Source: Alphaproteobacteria bacterium HT1-32
Lineage (GTDB): Bacteria > Pseudomonadota > Alphaproteobacteria > Rhodospirillales > HT1-32
DNA length: 64,000 nucleotides
Assembly: GCA_009649675.1 (NCBI GenBank)
Contig: WJPL01000004.1
Coordinates: forward strand, 62,001 to 126,000
Direction of reading: 5' to 3'
The notes below the pieces were generated by a model. That model worked only from the letters and a program-made list of their open reading frames with translations, was not told where the DNA came from and made no database searches. A program made the translations under genes and the position numbers. Positions 43,654 to 52,358 of this stretch are shown here, piece after piece. How positions within the stretch are numbered: the first letter of the stretch is position 1; each line of letters starts with the position of its first letter.

Positions 43654-44784
43654 ATGCCGCATAAAGTTGGAGAGCAGATCGGACTGGCTATCATCGGATG
43701 TGGCACCATCGGCCGCATCAGGGCTGAATTCGCCCGCGCCTATCCGGGGGTTGGCTGGATCGGGCTGTGCGATCTGAAATCTGATCTCGGGCGGAAGCTG
43801 GAGAATGATGTAAAGGCCGACTTCTTCACTACCGATTACAAGGAACTTCTGGCGCGGCCTGAAGTGACTGCCGTGATCGTCGCGACCGATGAAAATTTCC
43901 ACGCCGGGCCGACAATGCTGGCTGCTGAAAAGGGCCATGACCTGTTCATCGAAAAGCCGCTGGCAACCGATGCACGGGAGTCCGCCCAGATTCTGAAAGC
44001 CATTCAGGATGCTGGTGTTGATGCAGTTGTTGGCTACACCCAGCGTTTTCGCCGTCGTTTCCTCGCCATCAAGGAAAAGCTGATCACCGGCCAGATCGGC
44101 GATGTGCATTCTGTCGTCACCCGGGCTTTCATGAACCGGATGGTGCCCATTGCCACGGTCCGCCGTACGCAGGACAGGGCTACCCTGACACCGATGGTGG
44201 TGTCGGGGACGCATAGTCTGGATATGTCGCTCTGGCTGATGGAAGGCAAGACACCTGTTTCGGTTTATGCCCGTTCTACGGATAAGGTGCTCGGGGAGTG
44301 GGGGACAAAGGATTCGACCTTCGGCGTCTTCACAATGGATGACGGCACAATCTGGTCGATGAATATCTGCTGGGCCCTGCCTGAGGTCTGGCCGGGGGCT
44401 GTCTATGGAATTGAGATCGGTATTGTCGGCACCGAAGGCGTCATTGATGTCGAAGATACCCATCGCGACCTGGTGCTGGCCAGCAATGTGGCTCAGGGCG
44501 GGGGATATGTGCCCGACGGCTATTCTCCGCCGCCGCGCCATGTCGACTTCCTGACCAGCTATCCGCCGGGCGATCTGCATGACGGCCAGTTATGGGGGCC
44601 AATGCGGGAAGAAACCAACGCCTGGTATCAGCGGCTTTATACCGGACAGCGGACACCGCATGCGACCGCAGTCGATGGTCACCGGAACCTGCTGCTGACC
44701 ATGGCGATGGATTTGTCGGCAAAACGGGGCGAAGCAGTCAGCCTGCCGCCAGATCCGGAAGAGCTGATGCGCGATCTGGTGTGA
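43654..44784 (+). CDS. Gfo/Idh/MocA-family oxidoreductase (copy 3)
   Basis: A 376-residue protein. LAIIGCGTIGRIRAEFAR is the nucleotide loop, then CDLKSDLG, AVIVATDENFHAGP, GHDLFIEKPLATDARES, and GYTQRFRRRFLAIKEKL. VSGTHSLDMSLWLME is the catalytic-domain His segment. CGGAGGAAGC precedes the ATG. It is divergent enough from copies 1 and 2 that they are not recent duplicates. Confidence 0.88.
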   Translation: MPHKVGEQIGLAIIGCGTIGRIRAEFARAYPGVGWIGLCDLKSDLGRKLENDVKADFFTTDYKELLARPEVTAVIVATDENFHAGPTMLAAEKGHDLFIEKPLATDARESAQILKAIQDAGVDAVVGYTQRFRRRFLAIKEKLITGQIGDVHSVVTRAFMNRMVPIATVRRTQDRATLTPMVVSGTHSLDMSLWLMEGKTPVSVYARSTDKVLGEWGTKDSTFGVFTMDDGTIWSMNICWALPEVWPGAVYGIEIGIVGTEGVIDVEDTHRDLVLASNVAQGGGYVPDGYSPPPRHVDFLTSYPPGDLHDGQLWGPMREETNAWYQRLYTGQRTPHATAVDGHRNLLLTMAMDLSAKRGEAVSLPPDPEELMRDLV

Positions 44785-44858
44785 TGTCGCGGGCGGTGTG
44801 ATTGCCTGTCTGTGTGGTTTCTGAATAGAGGACCCTTCGTCAGGGTTCGACCTGAGGC

Positions 44859-44884
44859 ATTGTGCCGTCTATTATTGGCACAAT
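44859..44884. promoter_or_regulatory. Inverted repeat ATTGTGCC-N10-GGCACAAT before the racemase-family gene
   Basis: An 8-bp perfect inverted repeat 20 bp upstream of the TTG start at 44905. TTGTGCCGTCT from the left half recurs at 45576-45586, just past the end of the gene. It may be an operator or a weak hairpin. Confidence 0.4.
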
Positions 44885-44904
44885 TCATCTGAGGGAGCAT
44901 CGCC

Positions 44905-45558
44905 TTGCCGCGCATTTCACTGATCCATGCAACGCCGCTTGCCATTGACCCGGTGGTCGAGGCGTTTACCCGGGAATGGCCGGAGGCAGAGGTCTGCAAC
45001 CTGCTTGAAGACTCACTTGCTTCCGATCTTGCGCGGGACGGTGAAATCACGCCGGCGATGACCGGTCGCTTTGTGCATCTGGCAAACTATGTCCGCGATA
45101 ACGGGGCCGATGCGATTCTGTTCACCTGCTCGGCTTTCGGTGCGTCAATTGAAGCTGCTGCACAGGCACTGGCCCCTGTGCCGGTGCTGAAACCGAATCA
45201 GGCGATGTTTGAAGATGCCATCAGGCAATCGAAAAAGATCGGCATGGTTGCCACCTTCGCTCCCAGTATCCCCTCGATGGAGCGGGAGTTCACAGAGATG
45301 GCAGCGGGTACCGGCGCTGTCCTCCGTTCTGCCTGTGCTGACGGCGCCATGGCCGTGCTTGGTGCAGGCGACGGGCCTGGACATGACAGGATGGTTGGCG
45401 AAATGGCCCGTACTCTGGAGGATGTCGATATCATCCTGATGGCACAGTTCTCGACAGCGCGGGCCCGTAATCTGGTTGAGGACCTGACGGGTAAGCCAGT
45501 GCTGACCAGCCCCGACAGTGCCGTCCACAAAATGCGCCGCCTGCTGGAAGCGAAATAA
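44905..45558 (+). CDS. Asp/Glu/hydantoin racemase-superfamily protein with one catalytic Cys
   Basis: A 217-residue protein. It has the two-domain Asp/Glu racemase pattern with the first catalytic cysteine C75 in AILFTCSAFGAS. The second half reads IILMAQFSTARARNL (around residue 183), where racemases normally have a Cys; none is present. It also has SKKIGMVATFAPSIPSMEREF. It may therefore be a decarboxylase, isomerase or maleate-isomerase-like enzyme rather than a two-base racemase. The TTG start follows GAGGGAG. It lies between Gfo/Idh copy 3 and a LysR gene. Confidence 0.82.
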   Translation: MPRISLIHATPLAIDPVVEAFTREWPEAEVCNLLEDSLASDLARDGEITPAMTGRFVHLANYVRDNGADAILFTCSAFGASIEAAAQALAPVPVLKPNQAMFEDAIRQSKKIGMVATFAPSIPSMEREFTEMAAGTGAVLRSACADGAMAVLGAGDGPGHDRMVGEMARTLEDVDIILMAQFSTARARNLVEDLTGKPVLTSPDSAVHKMRRLLEAK

Positions 45559-45586
45559 GCGACAGGAATCTGTTTTTGTGCCGTCT

Positions 45587-46513
45587 CTATAGCTGGGCGC
45601 TTGCGAGGGGGTGATCTGTGGTCAGGTGATGTACTGCCGCGCGGATATCGTCGATCAGTTCCCGGGCAATGCGGCCCAGAGGGCGGGCGCTGGAATGTGC
45701 AAAGGCGATATCGTAGCGGATTGAAGGGGATAATTTCCGGATTGCGATGCGGGGATCTTTGACCTCATAGGCGGTAAAGGGGTCAATGATGCCCATGACG
45801 CCGCTTTGCGCGACCATGGCGCAGATACTTGCAGACAATGACGTTTCCATGACCATCACCGGGCGGGCATTGCATTTTGCCAGGGCATGATCGACCTGAT
45901 GGCGCAACAACCCGTGCCGCCCGAGCTCGACAAATCGCTGCGAGGTCAGTTGTTCCAGCCGGACAGTTTCCTGTGCGGCCATTGGATGGTCTGCCGGAAG
46001 CGCCAGAACGGCCGCCAGATCGGGCAGTTCTTCGACGACAACACCGGGATAGCCAGACCTGAAAGCACCAAACCCGAATTCGTAATGTTGCAGTGAGACC
46101 TGTTCGAGTATGGTCCGCGAGTTTTCGGTATGCATCCAGACATTCGTGCTGGGATGCCGTTTCATGAAATCGGCGATCAGCCGGGGCAGGAATGCCATGG
46201 CCGGTGCATTCATCGCGGCAATCCGGATGGCACCACTTTGCATGGTGCGAATGTCTTCAAGGGTCCGCTCAATACGTTGCAGCCCGGAGAACTGCCGGTC
46301 TACCTCTCCGGACAGTTCCATGGCTTCCAGCGTCGCCTGAATGCGCGGGCCATTCCGTTCAAACAGGGTAAAGCCGGCGAGGGCTTCAAGGTCGCGGATC
46401 AGGCGGCTGACCGCTGGCTGGGTGATATGCATCATATCGGCAGCACCGGTCATGCTGCCTGTCAGCATGACGGCGCGGAAGGCTTCTATCTGGCGATGGT
46501 TAATCCGGCTCAT
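45587..46513 (-). CDS. LysR-family regulator, adjacent to the HcnABC-like operon
   Basis: A 308-residue LTTR. The wHTH (5-65) contains IEAFRAVMLTGSMTGAADMMHITQPAVSRLIRDLE. The effector domain follows (90-300). The N-terminus resembles the NocR/OccR type group that controls opine and amino-acid catabolism, which would suit the oxidase operon transcribed away from it across 86 bp. That gap contains ATTTAG-N14-CTAAAT (46533-46558), a possible binding site. Confidence 0.88.
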   Translation of the reverse strand: MSRINHRQIEAFRAVMLTGSMTGAADMMHITQPAVSRLIRDLEALAGFTLFERNGPRIQATLEAMELSGEVDRQFSGLQRIERTLEDIRTMQSGAIRIAAMNAPAMAFLPRLIADFMKRHPSTNVWMHTENSRTILEQVSLQHYEFGFGAFRSGYPGVVVEELPDLAAVLALPADHPMAAQETVRLEQLTSQRFVELGRHGLLRHQVDHALAKCNARPVMVMETSLSASICAMVAQSGVMGIIDPFTAYEVKDPRIAIRKLSPSIRYDIAFAHSSARPLGRIARELIDDIRAAVHHLTTDHPLASAQL

Positions 46514-46599
46514 GGCCTGCCCTCATTATAATATTTAGACATGCTAGCAGAACTAAATGCCATTTGCTTTATGAAACTGGCCTGTGCCACGATTTCAAC

Positions 46600-46923
46600 A
46601 TGACAAGAACCCACGAAAACACCCCTCTGACGTTTCAGCCTGCGAAGGGCGTAAACGCAGCATCACAGGTCAGCATCGAGATCGATGGCGAGGCCGTAGC
46701 CGTCGCATCTGACAGCAGCCTCGCATCGGCATTGCTGCTGGCGGGCAAGGCTCCCTGGCGGAGCAGCAATGTGTCGGATACACCGCGTGCGCCCTATTGC
46801 ATGATGGGGGCCTGCTTTGAATGTGTGGTTGAGATTGACGGCGTACCGGGGCGGCAGAGCTGTCTGGTGGCGGTGCGCTCCGGCATGAAGGTGCGGACTT
46901 CCGGCACGAAGGCAGGCCAATGA
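46600..46923 (+). CDS. Small [2Fe-2S] subunit of an HcnABC/opine-oxidase-like flavoenzyme
   Basis: A 107-residue ferredoxin-like protein. It has VSIEIDGEAVAV and then YCMMGACFECVVEIDG (C-x4-C-x2-C) with a fourth Cys in RQSCLVAV, the plant-type cluster pattern of HcnA and opine oxidase small subunits. The ATG at 46600 has a poor ribosome site; an in-frame TTG at 46564 is an alternative. It overlaps the next gene by 4 bases (ATGA). Confidence 0.85.
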   Translation: MTRTHENTPLTFQPAKGVNAASQVSIEIDGEAVAVASDSSLASALLLAGKAPWRSSNVSDTPRAPYCMMGACFECVVEIDGVPGRQSCLVAVRSGMKVRTSGTKAGQ

Positions 46924-48368
46924 CCGAACGTCACTATGATCTTGTGGTTGTCGGGGCTGGTCCCGCCGGTATGGCTGCTGCCCTTCAGGGGCATAAGCTG
47001 GGTCTGAAAACCTGTGTGCTGGATGAACAGCCGGGCGTTGGCGGACAAATTCACCGGGGGATTGACCGGAATCTGACCAAGTCGCTGTGCAGTGATGACC
47101 CGGATGCCCGGCGTGGTGCCCGGCTGGTGGCCGAGTTTCAGGCCAGCGATATTGATTATTCCCCGGAAACGATTGTCTGGCATCTTGACCCGGATGGCCG
47201 GATGGCTGTCATGCGGGGCGATGAGACAGAGGTTATCAAATACAGGCATATTATTCTGGCAACCGGGTCGATAGAACGCCCGATGCCGGTGCCGGGATGG
47301 ACATTGCCGGGAGTTATGACCGCCGGTGCCGCGCAGGCGACGCTGAAAAGCGCCGGTATTGTGCCTTCAGGGCGGATCGCGCTTTGCGGCACGGGCCCGC
47401 TTCTGTATCTCGCAGCAGCACAGCTTGTCGAGGCGGGTGCAGACGTTCGCATTCTTGTTGATACGCAACAATCGGGACGCCTCAGGGCGGCGCTGTCTGC
47501 GCTGCCCGCCGCGCTGACCGCACCGGATTACCTTTTGCGCGGAATCCCCCTGCTACGCGCCCCGGCGAATGCTGGTGTCGAGGTGGTCCGGTCGGTTAGC
47601 GGTCTGAAGATTAACGGTGATGACCGGGCGCAATCGGTGTCATGGGATGCCGGGGGCAAGACCCGTACGGAAGACGTCGACTGGGTGCTGCTGCATCAGG
47701 GAGTTGTGCCGAACATCAACCTTCAGCAGGCAGCCGGATGCGATATCTCCTGGAATGAACGACAGCATTGCTGGCAGCCGGTCCTGGATGACTGGGGCGT
47801 AACCAGCCAGCCGAAGATTTCCGTTGCCGGCGATTCCGGCGGTATTCTTGGCGGTGAGGCGGCCCAGCATCTGGGTAAGATCGCAGCCCTTGGCGCAGCG
47901 ATGAAACTTGATTGTCTGAGCCCGGCTGCTGCGAAAGAACAGGCCGCGCCGGCCCATCGGTCCCTGCGACGCCTGAAGGCAATCCGTCCGTTTCTCGACA
48001 TTCTGTATATGCCCGGACGTGAATACCGGATGGCAGGTCAGGACACGCTGGCCTGTCGCTGTGAAGAGGTCACAGGCGGCGAAGTACGGTCGGCCATCCA
48101 GTCCGGTTGTGCCGGTATCTATCAGATCAAGATGTATACCCGTTGCGGCATGGGCCCCTGTCAGGGGCGGATGTGCGGTCTGACCATCGCGGAGATGGTG
48201 GCCGATGAGACCGGCAAACCATTCAGTGAAGTCGGCGAGTTCCGCCAGCGCACCCCGGTCAAGCCGGTTCCCCTGACGGCGCTGGCGAAATTGCCGGATG
48301 CATTCTCGGATATGGAAATCGGCGATCAGGTCAGCGAGAAACCGGCAACAGCGGAGAAGGTGGCATGA
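46920..48368 (+). CDS. FAD/NAD-linked oxidoreductase with BFD-like [2Fe-2S] domain (HcnB/OoxA-like)
   Basis: A 482-residue protein. The FAD loop is LVVVGAGPAGMAAALQG, with EQPGVGGQIHRG next and an ATGSIERPMPVPGW segment. A second nucleotide loop is GRIALCGTGPLLYLAAAQLVEAG. The C-terminal region (about 375-425) carries CRCEEVTGGEV and RCGMGPCQGRMCG, a BFD-like cluster site. It passes electrons from the oxidase subunit. Both neighbours overlap by ATGA, as expected for a heterotrimer. Confidence 0.9.
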   Translation: MTERHYDLVVVGAGPAGMAAALQGHKLGLKTCVLDEQPGVGGQIHRGIDRNLTKSLCSDDPDARRGARLVAEFQASDIDYSPETIVWHLDPDGRMAVMRGDETEVIKYRHIILATGSIERPMPVPGWTLPGVMTAGAAQATLKSAGIVPSGRIALCGTGPLLYLAAAQLVEAGADVRILVDTQQSGRLRAALSALPAALTAPDYLLRGIPLLRAPANAGVEVVRSVSGLKINGDDRAQSVSWDAGGKTRTEDVDWVLLHQGVVPNINLQQAAGCDISWNERQHCWQPVLDDWGVTSQPKISVAGDSGGILGGEAAQHLGKIAALGAAMKLDCLSPAAAKEQAAPAHRSLRRLKAIRPFLDILYMPGREYRMAGQDTLACRCEEVTGGEVRSAIQSGCAGIYQIKMYTRCGMGPCQGRMCGLTIAEMVADETGKPFSEVGEFRQRTPVKPVPLTALAKLPDAFSDMEIGDQVSEKPATAEKVA

Positions 48369-49543
48369 GCCGGACAATGACCGCAGATGTCGTGATCATC
48401 GGTGGTGGTCTGCACGGTTGCTCGGCTGCCCTGAATCTGAGCCGGCGCAATCTCTCCTGTATCATTGTCGAGAAAGACCATGTCGGACGTCATGCCTCCA
48501 GCGCGAATGCGGGTGGCGTGCGGACCCTGATGCGTGATCCGCGGGAAATTCCGCTGGCGCTGGCCTCACTGGATCTGTGGCACGACATGCAGTCACTGGT
48601 CGATGATGATTGCGGCTTTGAAGAAACCGGACAGCTTCGGATTGCCGAAACGCCGGAAGACTTTGAAACTCTCAGGAAACGGGCAGAGCTGGTAAAAGGG
48701 CTGGGCCACAGCCATGAAGAGCTGATTGACGAGAAAGAGTTATACCGTCTGTTGCCCCATATGCGGCCGGGTTGTGTTGGTGGCCTGATTTGCCGCCGGG
48801 ATGGATCAGGCAATCCGCTGATCGCCATGCGCGCCTTTCGGGCGGCTGTGCTGAAGGCTGGCGTTACGCTGCATGAGGGTGTGGCGGCGACGGGTGCCGA
48901 GCGGGCTGGTGAAGGCTGGCGGGTCAATACCACAGCGGGGCCGGTAGAGGCCGGTATGGTGGTCAATTGTGCGGGAGCCTGGGCAGACCGGGTTGCTGGC
49001 TGGTTTGGCGATCATATCACTGTGACACCGGCGGCTCCGATGGGGATGATTACAGCCCGTCTGCCGCATCTGGTCGGACCTGTTGTCAGCTCTGTCTCGC
49101 GATATCTGTCACTGAAGCAGTTCGAGAACGGCACGGTACTGATTTCCGGTCATCTGCGCGGTGATGCCGACCGGGACCGGAATATTGCGGCCCTGAAGAT
49201 GGGGGACTTTGCAGAACGGGCACGGACGGTGCTCGACCTTTTCCCGCAGTTCAGTCAGGCGCAGGTTGTCCGGTTCTGGGCAGGTATCGAGGCGATCACC
49301 GATGACGGTTCTCCGATCATCGGACCGTCAGCGAATTCACCGAATGTCATTCATGCTTTCGGGTTCAACGGGCATGGCTTTGAACTGGGGCCGAAGGTTG
49401 GCGCGGTTGTCGCTGAAATCGCAGCAACCGGGGGCACCAACACGCCACTTGATGGCCTGACCATTCACCGGTTTCTGGACAACGCGAAAATGACTGCCAC
49501 GCAGATGGCGAACAGCGAGGAGATAAAGATTGCCCAGGGTTAG
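48365..49543 (+). CDS. D-amino-acid oxidase-fold FAD subunit (HcnC/OoxB-like)
   Basis: A 392-residue DAO-family flavoprotein. The FAD loop is VVIIGGGLHGCSAALNLSRR, then HASSANAGGVRTL. FWAGIEAITDDGSPIIGPS and HAFGFNGHGFELGPKVG are the C-terminal FAD contacts. It oxidises the C-N bond of an amino acid, amine or opine. Together with the two genes before it, it makes an HcnABC / opine oxidase / D-hydroxyproline dehydrogenase-like complex. Cyanide production is unlikely given the importer in the same operon. Confidence 0.9.
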   Translation: MSRTMTADVVIIGGGLHGCSAALNLSRRNLSCIIVEKDHVGRHASSANAGGVRTLMRDPREIPLALASLDLWHDMQSLVDDDCGFEETGQLRIAETPEDFETLRKRAELVKGLGHSHEELIDEKELYRLLPHMRPGCVGGLICRRDGSGNPLIAMRAFRAAVLKAGVTLHEGVAATGAERAGEGWRVNTTAGPVEAGMVVNCAGAWADRVAGWFGDHITVTPAAPMGMITARLPHLVGPVVSSVSRYLSLKQFENGTVLISGHLRGDADRDRNIAALKMGDFAERARTVLDLFPQFSQAQVVRFWAGIEAITDDGSPIIGPSANSPNVIHAFGFNGHGFELGPKVGAVVAEIAATGGTNTPLDGLTIHRFLDNAKMTATQMANSEEIKIAQG

Positions 49544-50141
49544 TACAGTCGACCTGTCAAAACTGCCGGAAGATGTCCGTAACGTCGTCACCCGGCGGGG
49601 ATACAGCAAGGTAGGAGAGCCAACCTGGGAAGCGGTTTCTGCACATTGCCCGCATCAGACCCGGCAGATGATGGAGCTGATGAGCAGCTTCTCCCGTCAC
49701 GGCACCATGCCGAAGCGGTATATCGAAATCGCCATCGTCACGGTCTCACGGCTGAATGCCTGCCGGCATTGTGTCGGGCGTCACTCGGTCCGGCTGGGTG
49801 AACTTGGTCTGGCGCAAGTCACCGCCGAACGAATTCTGGAAGATGACTGTCCGGGACTGGATGAGACCGATTGTCTTGTCCGGGACTACGCGGTCGCCGT
49901 GTCGGAGAACTCAGCGCAGATGCGGGACAGTTTTGTCGAGCGGCTGAAACTTGTTTTCGACGAACCGCAGATTGTTGAACTGACCTGGCGCATATCGATC
50001 GCCGGGGCATTCAACCGGTTCAATAATGCACTGCAGATTGATCTCGATGAAGGTCATCTCGCGGTTCTGCTGTCGCAGGACGGTACGGCGGGCAATCTTC
50101 CGCCGTCTCCGGGCGATGACGAGGAGGAAGTGGCCATTTAG
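49530..50141 (+). CDS. Carboxymuconolactone decarboxylase/AhpD-like protein
   Basis: A 203-residue CMD-domain protein. RYIEIAIVTVSRLNACRHCVGRHSV contains the AhpD-type CxxC with a following His, usual for peroxidase-like members. It could remove peroxide or hydroperoxides formed by the flavoenzyme, or act in a downstream ring step. The TTG start at 49530 lies inside the end of the oxidase gene with GAGGAGA at 8 bases; no ATG fits. Confidence 0.85.
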   Translation: MPRVSTVDLSKLPEDVRNVVTRRGYSKVGEPTWEAVSAHCPHQTRQMMELMSSFSRHGTMPKRYIEIAIVTVSRLNACRHCVGRHSVRLGELGLAQVTAERILEDDCPGLDETDCLVRDYAVAVSENSAQMRDSFVERLKLVFDEPQIVELTWRISIAGAFNRFNNALQIDLDEGHLAVLLSQDGTAGNLPPSPGDDEEEVAI

Positions 50142-50213
50142 CTACTTGAGTGGGCGTCTGGCGGTCTGCCGGATGTCATGAATGACTTACATTCAACAAC
50201 AGGGAGACATCGA

Positions 50214-51257
50214 ATGACCTTACACAGATCTGTATTTGCTGTTGCCGCACTGGCAATGGGCCTCACGTCGCAGGCGGCTGTCGCCGAGACGATCATCTTC
50301 GCCGGTCCCGGCGGTAGCTGGCAGAAAGTCATGGAAGCCGAAGCCATCCGGCCTTTCGAAAAAATCTGTGGCTGTGATGTCCGGTATCAGGCAGGTACCT
50401 CGAATGAATCGCTGGCCCGCGTGGTCGCGACCAAGGGGAACCCTGAAATTGACGTCATGTATTCAGGTAACCTGCAGCAGGTTCAGGGCGCTAATCTGGG
50501 CCTGTTCCTGCCGCTGGATGAAACCAAGGTGCCGAACCTGAAGACGGTCTGGCCGAACCTGCGTACACCGGGCGACATCAACGCGAATCTCGGCGTAATC
50601 GGTGGCGGGCTGATCTACAATGCTGACATCTTCAAGGAAAAAGGGTTCGCGGCCCCGACGTCCTACAAGGATCTGGCCCGGCCGGAATTCAAGGGGCGCA
50701 TTGCCCTGCAGCCGGCATCGAACAACTATGGTCTCGGACTGGTTCTGCTGATGGCCAAGGATGGCGGTGGCGGTGCCGACAATATTGATCCGGGCTTTGA
50801 GATGGCAAAGAAGCTGTCAGAAAGCGCCGCAGTTTACGCCCGTAATGCAGCCGACATGTCCCGTGGTTTCCAGCAGGGTACTGTCTGGATTGCCTGGTGG
50901 GGCGATGTTCGCGCCAATACGCTGGCGAAGACTTTCCCGGCTGCGAAGTGGGTAAAGGCGAAAGAGGGCATTCCGCCGATTTTCATGGGTGCATCTGTTG
51001 TAAAGGGCACGAAGGTCGAAGGAACCGCCTACAAGCTGATCGACTATCTTCTCAGCAAGGAAGTTCAGGAACGTCTGGCCGGCAAACTGTCGATTGGCCC
51101 GACGGTCACGACGGCAAAACTTGACCCGGCTGTCGCTGATAAGGTGATTGACGGCAAGGACGAAGTCGAAGCCCTGACGGACATCGACTGGAACATCGTG
51201 GCCGCCAAGAAGGCCGAATGGATCGAGCGGTGGAACCGCGAAGTCCAGCATCGCTGA
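50214..51257 (+). CDS. ABC importer periplasmic binding protein, PotD-like
   Basis: A 347-residue family-1 type receptor with a Sec signal (MTLHRSVFAVAALAMGLTSQ, cut near AVA-ETI). The mature part begins IIFAGPGGSWQKVMEAE. It has IDVMYSGNLQQ, GGLIYNADIF, GRIALQPASNNYGLGLVLL and IDYLLSKEVQERLAG. Polyamine, amino-acid-derived or iron-chelate ligands are typical. ATG 50214 (GGGAG upstream) is preferred to 50178. Confidence 0.88.
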   Translation: MTLHRSVFAVAALAMGLTSQAAVAETIIFAGPGGSWQKVMEAEAIRPFEKICGCDVRYQAGTSNESLARVVATKGNPEIDVMYSGNLQQVQGANLGLFLPLDETKVPNLKTVWPNLRTPGDINANLGVIGGGLIYNADIFKEKGFAAPTSYKDLARPEFKGRIALQPASNNYGLGLVLLMAKDGGGGADNIDPGFEMAKKLSESAAVYARNAADMSRGFQQGTVWIAWWGDVRANTLAKTFPAAKWVKAKEGIPPIFMGASVVKGTKVEGTAYKLIDYLLSKEVQERLAGKLSIGPTVTTAKLDPAVADKVIDGKDEVEALTDIDWNIVAAKKAEWIERWNREVQHR

Positions 51258-51269
51258 GGAAAGAGTATC

Positions 51270-52358
51270 ATGACCACGGTCCCGACAATTGCCCTTGAAG
51301 GGCTGACGAAGCGATTTGGCAATCTGACAGCCGTCGACAGTATCGATTTGCAGGTTTCGCAAGGCGAACTGGTAAGTCTGTTGGGGCCGTCCGGTTGTGG
51401 CAAGACAACGACACTCAGCATGGTTGCGGGTTTCCTCGATCCGGATGGCGGTGATATCCGGATCGAGGGCAACTCCGTCATCGGACAGCCTCCCAGCAAG
51501 CGTAATGCCGGGATGGTGTTTCAGTCCTACGCGCTGTTTCCTCATATGTCGGCTTTTGAGAATGTTGCGTTCGGACTGCGCGTCCGGAAGCTTCCCGGCG
51601 ACGAGATTGATCGTCGGGTCAACGAAGCCCTCGGTCTGGTTCGTCTGGACGGACTTGGCGAGAGGATGCCGCGCCAGCTTTCCGGTGGTCAGCAGCAACG
51701 CGTCGCTATTGCGCGTGCGCTGGTTTACCGGCCCGGTGTTCTTCTGCTTGATGAACCGTTCAGTAATCTCGACGCCAAACTGCGTGTCGCGATGCGGACG
51801 GACCTTGTCGAGATTCAGAAAGAAACCGGCATTACCGCCCTGTTCGTGACCCATGACCAGGAGGAGGCGATGCATATCTCCGACCGGGTTGTGGTCATGC
51901 ATGGCGGCCGTATTGAACAGGTCGATGCCCCCAGCAGAATTTACCGGCATCCGACCAACCGTTTTGTTGCTGATTTTCTCGGAGACGCCAATCTGGTTCA
52001 GGGCAGCTTTGTCGGTGCGGATGGCGACTTCGGTCGTATTGCGCTGAAAGGCAACGACATGATCGGGCGTCTGCCGAATGGCCGGAACAAGAAGGGTGAT
52101 GATGTCTGGGCGATGATCCGTCCCGAACATATTACCATGACAGCAGCTGGTTCTGCGGGCGACCCGAAAGGTGAAAACCGGGTTGCGGGTATTGTCCGGC
52201 GACATGCACATCTCGGCGCATCGCATATCTTTGAAGTCGAGCAGGATGATGTCGTCTGGCGCGTCAAACGCCCGGACAGCCACGTTGCCCTGCCTGCGGT
52301 CGGTGATCCGGTGGACCTGACCTGGCGGGCTGAAGACGGAGTGGTTCTCTATGATTGA
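51270..52358 (+). CDS. ABC importer ATPase, PotA-like
   Basis: A 362-residue ATPase. Walker A is GPSGCGKTT, then Q-loop FQSYALFPHMSAFENV, signature LSGGQQQRVAIARAL, Walker B VLLLDEPFSNLD and switch His FVTHDQEEA. The C-terminal TOBE domain (about 285-360) is present. It is 12 bp after the receptor gene and overlaps the permease by 8 bases. Confidence 0.93.
   Translation: MTTVPTIALEGLTKRFGNLTAVDSIDLQVSQGELVSLLGPSGCGKTTTLSMVAGFLDPDGGDIRIEGNSVIGQPPSKRNAGMVFQSYALFPHMSAFENVAFGLRVRKLPGDEIDRRVNEALGLVRLDGLGERMPRQLSGGQQQRVAIARALVYRPGVLLLDEPFSNLDAKLRVAMRTDLVEIQKETGITALFVTHDQEEAMHISDRVVVMHGGRIEQVDAPSRIYRHPTNRFVADFLGDANLVQGSFVGADGDFGRIALKGNDMIGRLPNGRNKKGDDVWAMIRPEHITMTAAGSAGDPKGENRVAGIVRRHAHLGASHIFEVEQDDVVWRVKRPDSHVALPAVGDPVDLTWRAEDGVVLYD

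Noticed and set aside
46600-49543. True hydrogen cyanide synthase (hcnABC)
   Set aside because: The subunit layout matches, but the same layout occurs in opine and hydroxyproline oxidases. Linkage to an importer and CMD gene makes a catabolic oxidase more likely.
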